From positions 1,240,001-1,304,000 of the forward strand of contig OY978101.1 of the NCBI GenBank assembly GCA_963854735.1: a stretch of DNA of 64,000 nt, read 5' to 3'. How positions within the stretch are numbered: position 1 is the first letter of the stretch; every line of letters begins with the position of its first letter. The notes below the pieces were generated by a model that was given only the letters and a program-made list of their open reading frames with translations, did not search any database and was not told the DNA's origin. Source of the DNA: Marvania coccoides (Eukaryota; Chlorophyta; Trebouxiophyceae; Chlorellales; Chlorellaceae). The position numbers were made by a program, and so were the translations under genes. Shown here one piece after another: positions 46,701 to 55,895 of this stretch.

Positions 46701-47796
46701 CATTAGCCTGCTCTGCCCGAAATCCGCGATTTTCACGGTCGCATCCCCCGCCAACAGCACATTTTCCGGCTTCATGTCGCCGTGAACAACTCCGTGGGAG
46801 TGCAAATACGCCAGCCCGGACGCCATTTGTCGGAAGTAGAACTGCGCGATGGCCTCCGGCATGCGGCGCTCGGGGGTGAGCTGCCCCGGTCGCACCAATG
46901 CCCCAGCTTCAGCGTATTCCACAACCATCAGCAGCTTGCCGCTCTCCCGGTCGTCAATGACCTCGTACAGCTTCACCAGGTTTGGGTGGTCCAGCGCGCG
47001 CATAATTTCCACCTCTCGGCGGAGGTCTTCCAGTACCTCGGTCGGGCCGCAGCCGCAGCCAGGCATAGGCGTTGGGGCGCACATCCGGCCCAGCCGGCCC
47101 GTGAGCTGCCTGCTCTTGGCCACCTGCTTGATCTGCGCGAATATTTGGGACGTTTTGGTGTAAATTTGGTGCCAAAAAGCTGTTTGAAATAGGAAAATAT
47201 TCAAGTCTTAAATGAAGTGAGCATTTTTTCAGGCTTACCAGCCGTTTGTCCACGACTTTCACGGCGTACAGACTGTCGTCTTCTATGCTCAGGCACAGCT
47301 TCACTTTTCCAAAGGTGCCGCGCCCCAGGGTGTCAACCACGATGTAATTATTCAAAAATGTGGTGCCCTGCAGAACTCCGATATGGAGCTTATGGGTGTG
47401 CTTGAAGCTCACGTGGCGCCGGGAATTGGCGGCCTCATCGTCGCTGCCTTCCTCCACCAGGATCAGCTCATCGTCATCGCTGGAGGGGAGAGCGGCGGGG
47501 TCACGAGAGCCTCGCTTTTCTCTTCCTTCCTCTTCCATCAAGTCCAGGTCTTCGTCCTTTCCAGCTGCGTTGCCGCCGTGGAATGACCGGGTGGGGGCGC
47601 CATCGGGGAACGCAGAGAGGTAGGCCAAGTCGGGCGAGCCCTCCTTTTTGCTGCACGGGGAGAGCGGTGAGAGGGTCAAGGGTGGCTGTGTAAGTGCAAG
47701 GCGCTAGCCAGAGGTTTGAAAATTGAGAGAGTAATGAAGCTTTCGATTCGCCTACCCTCCCTCTGGATGCGCTGGAGTTGACACGCAACACCCCAT
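43785..47796 (-). CDS. GRIK/CaMKK-like Ser/Thr kinase with C-terminal cyclic-nucleotide-binding-like domain
   Basis: Three exons (47796-47756, 47650-47239, 47132-43785) join in phase, giving 1,266 residues. The first exon starts MGCCVSTPAHPEGG, a site for N-myristoylation (Gly2) and palmitoylation (Cys3, Cys4). The kinase domain follows at about residues 110-420: VVDTLGRGTFGKVKL, YAVKVVDK, an insert, HGDMKPENVLL in place of HRD, IADFGQS, and GTPAFMSPEIC. HGDMKPEN and the insert point to the CaMKK/SnAK (GRIK) group, upstream activators of SnRK1/AMPK-type kinases. A roughly 450-residue Ser/Ala/Gly-rich region follows. The C-terminal third has QFIGALSMLDPDFFVDRWRA, VVAIRMTRAGLDQFLSQNPL and HLRASMARARAEI, resembling a cyclic-nucleotide-binding fold. 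Confidence 0.85.
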
Positions 47797-49089
47797 GATT
47801 TTTTATTTTGAAATTTATGTTAGCTCATTTATCCAAGTGTTCCAGCACCAGGGCAATGAATTGAACGTGAACAGGAGAATTTTGAAAATATGTTTTGTTT
47901 AAAACTGGTGCCTTTGCGTAGAGTTCTTTCGAACGAAATCTTGAAATTTGGGTGTGTCTGTCGCATTGTTTTGTTTGTTGAATTTTAATTTACAGTTTCG
48001 TTGTTTTCGATCTTTTTTATTTGTCGTGCATCAGTTGCAGGAAAAATTGCTGAGGTTTTGGCAACAATGCTTCTCGCTGGCCATGTCGTTCTCTTTGTTG
48101 GGAGCGCGTATTGGGTTGCGCATCTGCTTAATGATATCATTGGAATTTGAGGAAATAATACAAGCTCTGATCACCTCTTTATAGGCGTGAAATGGCTTGA
48201 CCTGTTCCCGTCGGCATTCATGCCCTCTGCCCTCTCCAACTGGCGCCGGTAGGGTGCTTTTGCGCGTGCTTTTATCACTTGAATGGACGTTGCTCTCTCA
48301 AGAGTAAACCCCAGTCTGGCAATTAGATCTATTACAGCAGCAAGGGCGGGCGGCGCTGCAGCAGGGTCTCATTTTCAAGTGATTCTCTCTCATGCAATTG
48401 ACATTTTGCTGTATAAATAACTTACAAGAAATAAGAAACTGACAACACGAAAATCAAGTAAGGAAAGGGGGTAAAACGTTTTTTTTTTTTTAAAGCTGCC
48501 AGTCCAGCGCCTGTTCGCACCGTCGCCCTGCGTCTCCAGCGCACTAGCCATGCCCTAGTCCTGCGCTCCTAGGCTCCAGACGCAGGCATGAAAGTGGCAG
48601 AGCCCTCCAGGCTCCTGTCAAGCCGTAAGACGCCTTTCTGGGCCTCGAATTTCATGCATGGCAAATATTTTTCGGAGGGTAGTTAAGCATCCTTCTTAGC
48701 ACTGGAACTAAATATAACAAGTCATGAAAGCGCATCTTCCTGCACCAGAGAATAAATGCATGCATCCTGCTTGCATTAATTATCAATATAGCCCTTTTTT
48801 ATAGGGAAAACACAGTGAGTGTGCATTCCTACGTGTGCTGCGAGCGGTGAGCCATTATGGAAGGGCATGCCTCACGTCAATGGTGCATCACGGTAGAAAA
48901 AAATATTAAGATGGCACTGGGCCTGTCAAGAGAGCCCAGTCCTCCTCTACGGCCGTTGTCGAAATATTAAAACAAAAAAATGAAGCGCAGCATGGAGCGC
49001 AGCAGGATCTTGGGATTAAATAAAAAATCGTTTCATTTCTGTTTCCGAGAGCCCTGACCGGACTTTGTAATCGCTTAAATAGATCAAAA
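47797..49089. other. Intergenic region with a structured GC island
   Basis: An AT-rich spacer of 1.3 kb between two divergent genes. A short hydrophobic frame at 48068-48148 (MLLAGHVVLFVGSAYWVAHL...) and a coding-like tail at 48184-48252 could be a small split membrane protein, but no valid splice donor connects them. The GC-rich island at 48493-48660 is listed separately. Confidence 0.45.
48496..48615. ncRNA. Candidate structured RNA or inverted-repeat element
   Basis: A GC-rich island in AT-rich DNA folds extensively. CTGCCA (48496-48501) pairs with TGGCAG (48595-48600). CCTGCGTCT (48527-48535) pairs with AGACGCAGG (48578-48586). GCGCA pairs with TGCGC, and CTAG with CTAG, around a CCATGCC loop. 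Directly after, GAGCC-CTCCA-GGCTC (48601-48615) forms a second hairpin. No open frame spans it and I recognise no known RNA family. The strand is unknown. It could also be a foldback transposon remnant. Confidence 0.4.
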
Positions 49090-49981
49090 ATGCAGACCGC
49101 CTTCGCTACCTCCGGCCTCACTGGCACCCGCATCGTGACCCAGCGTCCCTCGCTGCGTCGCTCCGCTGGCCGGGCTCAGGTTAAGGTGAGACCCGTATGG
49201 GTACCGAGAATCTCGATCCAGCTATTTGTGGGGTACACGCATGTTGAGATATCAGCTCTTTATCTTTGATCATCAAACATCTTCCGAAAACACCAACTTT
49301 TCTCCCATTATTGAATGGCCATGGTGGTTTTATGCATCTATTCATGTTTTTGCATATGCTATTTCCAACAGAAGCAAAGATAGCTGCTGTTGTCAAAATT
49401 ATGCCCAAACTCACCGGCGCTGTTTGTTCCTTGCCCTTTGGTTTTTGCTGCAGGTCGCCGCCTCCAACTCGGGCTACTCCTGGCTCAACAAGGAGCCCCT
49501 TGCTCTTTTGATCGGATCTGCCGCATGGGCCGTGCCTGCCAGTGAGTCACAATTTTTTTGTCGCTCATTGCGCCCGGTAGAATATATTAGTAGATAATGC
49601 TCAATATAATATAATGTATAGTACTCAATTTCACGTATATACCAACGTATATAATATTCAATGCCCCCCCTCCTACTTCCCAGGCTCCCCCGCCCCCTCT
49701 TTTGGCGGAGGCTCGCTGTTTGGCGCCTTCATGGAGCGCATTTCCGCCAACCTGGCCACCTTCCCCCAGGGCCCCGCTCTTGATGACAAGTTCTGGCTGT
49801 ACATGGTGACCTGGCACGTGGGACTCTTCGTTTGCCTCACTCTCGCCCAGATCGGCGTTCAGGGCAGGCAAGTTGCAGCGCCGATATTGTTCAATTATTA
49901 AAACTTTTGATTTATTCAAGTTTTGACGTTTCTGTTCCTCTTCTATTCTTTGATGTCTGCAGGAAGCAGGAGTACTGGTAA
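49090..49981 (+). CDS. PSAO: Photosystem I subunit O
   Basis: Exons 49090-49185, 49454-49541, 49684-49867 and 49963-49981 give 128 residues. A chloroplast transit peptide (MQTAFATSGLTGTRIVTQRP...) precedes the mature subunit. The mature part includes SGYSWLNKEPLALLIGSAAW, a conserved luminal stretch, and the second membrane helix FWLYMVTWHVGLFVCLTLAQ, ending GRKQEYW. PsaO sits at the PSI periphery and helps excitation energy flow from LHCII during state transitions. It occurs in green algae and plants. The last intron uses a GC donor (GGCAG|GCAAGT); reading a GT donor three bases later would destroy the conserved GRKQ terminus. The final exon is only 19 bp. Confidence 0.93.
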
Positions 49982-50243
49982 GCGGCTGGTCCACTTCACC
50001 GCTGCTCCCCGTAGGACTTTGCGAGAAGATTTAAAAAAGAATAGAAACTGGAGCTTGACGGCAATATTTAAAATGTGAAAAATGTCGGCGTTTTGATTGG
50101 TTGGGAGTCCCGCCATGTAACGCAGTGACTTATTTGTAAAGGGTTTCGTACTTTTTCACGCTCGTTCCCACACACACGCTGTCGCGCTCAAGAGATTGTC
50201 AACAGGCCATCTTTTTCTCATTAATTGACGAATTTATTTATTT

Positions 50244-51688
50244 CTACTGAGCAGAGGCCACGATGCCCTCTTTTGCGTCTGCAAACGCGCCGCACACCGC
50301 CCCCAGCTGCAGTTTGTCGCTGGTACCGTACGCCAGGCGGTTCTCCACCTGCGCCAGCCGCGCCACCAGGTCTACTCTCACCTTTGGCGGCATTGATATC
50401 CTGAAAATGAAGGGGTGCAGCTGCTGCAGGATGTCCACCAGCGCGATGCCCTTGCTCATCTGCAGCTCGTAGATCTCTGGGAAAATATAAGAAGAAAAAG
50501 TTCAACAAATCAGCCTAAATATTTGTATTTTTTTTTCATATTTGTATTTTTTCTTTTACTCTCGAACAGCACGCCCCCCTTTCTTTCTTTCTTTCTTCCT
50601 TGCTACTCCCCTAACAAGAATATGCTCCCATCAAACTCACTGTTGAACGCCACCTGCAGGGGCTCGTTCAGCAGCCACGTCGCGAAGGTCTCAATGTCTG
50701 CCGGCAGCGGTTTTCCAGCGGTGGCGTAAACGCTCTCCTCGGTGACCTCCCCTGCCGACATGCACGTGGATTGCAACAGGTTGAGGGTGCGGCGCATGTC
50801 GCCGTCCCCCAGCTCGATCAGCGCCTCGATGCCCTCGGGCACAGAGGTGATCCGCTCTTCGGCGGCGATGGTGTCGAGGCGGGTGCGCACAAAGTGCTGA
50901 GGGAGGGGCTGGAAGCGGAAGCGGGTGCAGCGGGACTGCAGCGCGGGAATGATCTTGCTGACATAGTTGCAGATGAGGCAGAAGCGCGCGTTGCGAACGT
51001 ACTTTTCCATCACTGCAGCATGATGATGCGGAGGGGAATTATTGTGAAATATCAGGCCGAAACGTACCCAAAATATACTAAAATGTGCGTCACAGGGCGG
51101 AGAATGTGGATAAAGCAATAAAAACTGTGAATGCAGCTATTCGTACCTCTCCTGAGCGCCATTTGCGCTTCCTTGGTCATGGCGTCGCACTCGTCGAGAA
51201 TGATGAGCTTGAATTTGTTGTTGAAGATGGTGCGGGTGCTGGCAAAGTCCTGGACCTCATTGCGCACGATGTTGATGCCGCGGTCGTCGGAGGCGTTCAG
51301 CTCCAGCGTCATACTGCTGATGGAGTTGCCGTAGATCTGGCGAGCCAGCGCCAGGATGGTGGAGGTCTTGCCGGTGCCTGGGGGGCCGTAGAACAGCAGG
51401 TGGGGCAGCTGGTTCTCGGTCAGAAGCTTTTTGACTGCGCAGAACGAGGGAATTGGTGAGGTGGAGGGCGAAAAGCGAGGGGAGAAGTGATGAAGTGAGA
51501 ATTCTTTGTATTATGCTCAAGCCTTCTCCCGCTGCAGTGTCAGCCTGGTTGTTCTCCAACGAGTTCTCACTTGTTTCGATGATGTCCGTGTGGGCTGCCA
51601 CTTCATCCAGCGTTTTGGGCCTATATTTTTCACTCCACGGGACTTCTGCCGTCTTACGGCCATTTTTCGTCCCTGATCCTGATGCCAT
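50244..51688 (-). CDS. RFC5: Replication factor C small subunit, RFC5/Rfc3 type
   Basis: Exons 51688-51571, 51434-51147, 51012-50641 and 50476-50244 give 336 residues, as expected for this clamp-loader subunit. Motifs: [33 protein letters not shown] (Walker A), [34 protein letters not shown] (Walker B), [20 protein letters not shown] with the SRC arginine finger, then [29 protein letters not shown] is diagnostic of the RFC5/Rfc3 branch. RFC loads PCNA onto primer-template junctions. All introns are GT-AG. Confidence 0.95.
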
Positions 51689-52053
51689 CTTTACTGTGGG
51701 TTGAGTATGTGCTTACTGCGTGCCAAAGTGAGCGAAAATCAAGTTTGAGCTCCCAACTAAATTTTGATCACTTTAAATTCAAATTTCCGAACAGCTTATT
51801 CGCTTTCCAGGCTGTCACGTTGTTATGCGCGATAGTGCGAGTTTTGAAAATGAAAACAGCAAGTAGCGACCAGCGGTTTGAAGAAAATAATTGGTTAGCA
51901 GCATGCTTTGGTGCCGCTGCTGCTGCTGCTGCCCTTCTCCCCTGGTACTCCTCATACGCAGGCCGGAGATCTGAGCCAGATGCAGCTGTAAAACATGCAC
52001 GAGCCTTATTTGTTATTCATTATAAACACGTTTATTTAGTCGAAAATGTTGTA

Positions 52054-53130
52054 CTATGCTTGGTCGAACAACACTGCAAAATCCTTTGTAATTTCGCCCT
52101 CCCCCGGTGGTTTCGACACCAGGTCGAAGTCCTTATCCAGCGCTTCTGGGCACAACAGCGCCTGCACCACCACCTCTGCCAGGTCCACCCTTGGCACCGC
52201 CCTTGTGTTGGAGTCCAGGAAAGAATCTTGGCGGCCGACGAGAAGCTCCCTCTCGCCGCCTGGCTGATCGAGGAGGCCCCCAGGGTGGATAACGGTGTAT
52301 GAGACGCCTGCATTTGGGAGTGGAACGATTAATTGCGATTGTGCAGGTCTATGGATAATTCGAGTTGTAGCTAACCAAGAGACCGGTCGGATCGGGGAAG
52401 AGAACGATATAAATTGATAATAACAAACCAATACAAACTTATTCGGCCGCCAGCTATAGTAGCCTACCGCTGTTGATGAGGTAATCCTCGCTCATGTGCT
52501 TCCACATGAGGATTTTCCCCATGCGGTTGAGGGGATGGTCTGCCCTGGTGACGCCCATGCTGCTCACCAGCACAACCTGCAGTTTGCATACACCATGAAG
52601 GTCAACATTTCAAAGCTTTTTGTGGCACTTTGGAGGGAAAATTCAAGGCATTCACCTGCTTGTAGTTCAGTTTCACAGCGGCATCAATTTGCGAGCGCTG
52701 CCCCAGCCAGTCTATTTGCTCCGGCTCGCAGCCTTCTTCGAAATACCACTCAGGGGGATCGCTAGGATTGGTGCCAGGCCGCATTTTTGGCGTTGCAGAC
52801 GTCAGGCTGCCAGAATTGCGAGCATCCAGTTCATTCAGGGCAGGAGCCACGAAAAATGTTCATATTGCAATTCGAAAGCTATAAAAAGATGCAATAAATC
52901 ATTACGGTGTTGACTCACATCACCAAGCGGTCGCAATCGGCCATGGGCGGCTCAAAAGTGGAAGGGTCTCTTATGTCGCCAACGACGAAATCACCTCCCT
53001 GCGCCTGCTCGCTGCGCCGCACCAGGCCCGTCACCTCGAACTGGGGGTGTGAACGGAGCTTTTCAAAAACAATTTTGCCCGTCCTGCCAGCAGCGCCCGT
53101 CAAGAACACTCGAATCTTATGATTTGTCAT
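52054..53130 (-). CDS. Atypical short-chain dehydrogenase/reductase, At5g02240-like
   Basis: Exons 53130-52919, 52806-52656, 52576-52468 and 52307-52054 give 241 residues. The N-terminal nucleotide-binding motif RVFLTGAAGRTGKIVFEKL is followed by TGLVRRSEQ, LTSATPKMRPG, EQIDWLGQRSQIDAA, VVLVSSMGVTRADHPLN, VSYTVIHPGGLLDQPGG and VPRVDLAEVVVQALL. Order and wording match the Arabidopsis At5g02240 NAD(P)-binding protein throughout. The physiological substrate of that family is unknown. No transit peptide is evident. An in-frame ATG at 53136 would add two residues. It is divergent from the thioredoxin-like gene, with 181 bp between starts. Confidence 0.88.
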
Positions 53131-53311
53131 TTTCAAGTTTGATATCTAGCACGCTGAGTCTGTTTGCATGAACAATTGAAACATATGCAATATAAATAAC
53201 GAAATATGTTGCGAAAATGCTGTTCCGAAAGCGATTTGGAGACTAAATATTTTCAAAAAATGACTCGGCTTATTTTTCCTTGCCTCTCCACCAGCCTTAT
53301 TAAATAAAGCA

Positions 53312-53805
53312 ATGGGCAATTCTACCAGTTCACCACCCTCTTACGATTCCCCATCAAATTTAGCGGCCAAACTCGCAAAGGAGCAGCCCACATTGATCGC
53401 TTTTCTCTCGCCATCTTGCGGCCTTTGCAGGTCGCTGGCGCTAGAGCTCGCCGAAGTATGCACACCCTACATGTTTTGGATAATTGAACGGCGGCGATGG
53501 CCGAAATGAGTCCCCTTGTGTCTGCAGGTTGAGGCATCAGGCATTCAAGTGGCAAAGATTAACTCTCTAGACGCGGCGTCCTGGGCCCCAGAGCTACTGG
53601 CATACGACGTGGAAGCCGTCCCTTGTTTCGTCCTCTTGGATTCACAAGGTAAACAGCACAAAGAGCCCTCCATGCTATACTTTATTCTTCTCACCGCCCA
53701 GAATTGCTGTCTATTGCAGGCTACGCGTTGGGCAAATCGACTGGCCCGCTCACCAAGCCCCACATGAAATCAGCATTGGACGCCATGGCCAGCAAAGCGC
53801 GATAA
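53312..53805 (+). CDS. Thioredoxin-like protein with CGLC motif
   Basis: Exons 53312-53455, 53528-53648 and 53720-53805 give 116 residues. The fold is suggested by AKEQPTLIAFLSPSCGLCRS, with active site C-G-L-C where thioredoxins have CGPC, then IQVAKINSLDAASWAPELLA and the cis-Pro region VEAVPCFVLLDSQGYALGKS. Both cysteines are present, so redox activity is possible. The N-terminus MGNSTSS could be N-myristoylated. The stop is only 54 bp before the start codon of the next gene on the same strand. Confidence 0.75.
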
Positions 53806-53859
53806 CAGCACCGGCACTTTGACTTTTCGTTTTCCAGCCACCAAACAGTATTTTGAGAG

Positions 53860-55774
53860 ATGAGCTTTTCGTCAGCTGCATCACGGATGGTTTGGGCAGC
53901 TGTAGCCGTGGGGGGTCGCTCCCTTGTCACCATCTGGCGCGTGCTTTCGCGAATACCCCCGCAGCGCGCGCAGCAGGCCGTCACAGCCATCTTTCTAGCT
54001 GTCGTTTTCTTCGTTGGCATGCGAGCCGGGATAAAGCAAATTAAAAGGTGGCGCACCTGTCACCCAGCACCCACAGATGATGCCCTGGGCTACAGCGATC
54101 CCATCTACCCCAAGCCCACCGCATTTCGAGACAGCAAGGCGCTCACGAGACCACCAAACGCCTGTGCCGAAGCAGCGAATTTCTCGCAAGTGGCGCTGCT
54201 CTTTCTCACGCGAGGCGAGATGGCGCACGATGTGATGTGGCGGGAGTGGTTCGCGCAGGCTGCAGGGAAGCTGCCTGCGGCGGCGGCAGGCCGCGCGTTG
54301 TGCGACGGACAAAGCCCCACCGAAAGTAAGCGCCTGTCGCCCTCATCAGAGGCGCTGGCGGCTGCCTGCGGCCTCAAAGACGGCGGCCAACACTTGGAGC
54401 ATGACGTCATCTCGCAGCAGCACCTATTTGACGTGTGGGTGCACACTTTAGTGGACTTTCCTGGCTTTCCCCTCGGTAGCCCCTTCCGCCGGCGAGAGCT
54501 GCCCCCCAAGTTCCGCGTGCCCGCGGTTTGGGGCACCCACACCCTCGTGGACGCCACCCGCGCGCTGCTGGCAGCCGCGCTCACCAACCCGCGAGCGGTG
54601 AAGTTCGTTTTAATATCGGAAAGTGATGTCCCGCTGTACAGCCCTCTCGTGCTGTACTCGCAGATGATTGGGGAGCCACAGAGCCGGCTGAACGCGTGCA
54701 ACACCACCGTAGGGTGGAAACCCAACGACGGGCGGCGGATGCGGCCGGATATGCTGGCTGAAGGGCTGACGCTGCCGCTGTGGCGAAAAAGCTGGCAGTG
54801 GTTTGCGCTGAGGCGGGAGCACGCGCAGCTGGCGGTGGATGATCGCAGAGTGGACCAAGCGTTTCGGGCGACGTGTAGGCGGCGGTGGGACCCTGATTGG
54901 TGCAGCCATCGGGTGTGCTACAGCGATGAGCATTATTTCGCGACCCTGGTGGCCACGCACGGCGGCGACAACACCACAGACTGCAGGTAAATTATAATTA
55001 TAATTAAAAAATAATCGTTTTATTCCATGTAGATATGCTGAAAAGGCACTAAATATTCATATGGAGCGTTTTTAAAGTAATTGCGTTGCAAAATATAACG
55101 CAGTGCTTGATTTAATGCCTCGAATTTTCACTGCTCCACGCTGTTTTTACGATTTTGATTGTTGCAGAGGTGAGCTGACTGACCGAGATTGGTCGCGGGT
55201 GGCAGCCACAGACGCCCATCCCTGGGAGTATCGCCCCACGGAGGTATCGCCAAGCCTGCTGCGCAAGCTGCGGCACGCTGAGCGGGGGGGCTGTAGCCAT
55301 GCGGAGCGCGCAGCTTCAGCAGCAGCATCGCAGTTTCTTGACGCAAACGCCGCCGCCACAGAGGGTTTGTCCAACAGCGAGCTTTGTCTCAGCGGGGCTC
55401 CAAAATATCGCGTTTTGGGCCCCTACTGCCCGCTTTTGGCGCGAAAATTCTTGAACCGCACCAGAAACGCGGTGCTCGCAGCTCTGTTGCCCTGTTCGCG
55501 CGGTCTCGGCGTGATTAACGATGCAGCGGCGTGCGACGGTGAGCATGCAAAGCGGCAGCAAACCCTGCTGAAGAATTTAGACTTTAACATTCCGTTGGAA
55601 GAAGAGGAAGTGGCGGAAGTAAGAGCTACGGCGCTGTTGGCATTGGCGGCATTGGGGGCTGCCTGCATTCTGGCGTTTGTGATACGGCGGCGGATGAGAC
55701 CGCGGCAGAGACCCCCCATGGTGTACAACGAGAGCTTCCACACCATGCTGAAGCGCTTTGGCGTGATGGAATGA
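53860..55774 (+). CDS. GT14-like glycosyltransferase (core-2/I-branching, DUF266)
   Basis: Exons 53860-54986 and 55168-55774 give 577 residues. A membrane segment lies near residues 40-57 (AVTAIFLAVVFFVGM). Motifs of the plant GT14/DUF266 group follow: ALLFLTRGEMAHDVMWREWF, VKFVLISESDVPLYSPLVLY, WFALRREHAQLAV and YSDEHYFATLVA. The C-terminal part contains a second hydrophobic stretch (LLALAALGAACILAFVI) and a basic tail (RRRMRPRQRP), unusual for a simple type II Golgi enzyme. Sugar donor and acceptor are unknown. It is part of a tight same-strand gene series. Confidence 0.8.
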
Positions 55775-55895
55775 CACATTTCTGTCTTTAATTTTCTATT
55801 TGCATGGTGGGTGGTGGGCTATTTTTTTTTGTTTAAGTTTTTAAATATTAAATATCCCTTGGAACGATTTCCAAGGGCCGATCATTCATTATCTA

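Noticed and set aside
47239..47679. ATG at 47679 as the start of the large kinase
   Set aside because: A CAG acceptor lies at the start of the conserved part, and an upstream 41-bp exon with a matching phase encodes the acylation motif MGCC. The 47679 ATG lies in that intron.
48041..48252. Small split membrane-protein gene (hydrophobic frame plus a second short coding-like segment)
   Set aside because: No GT or GC donor joins the two segments in frame, and no family is recognised.
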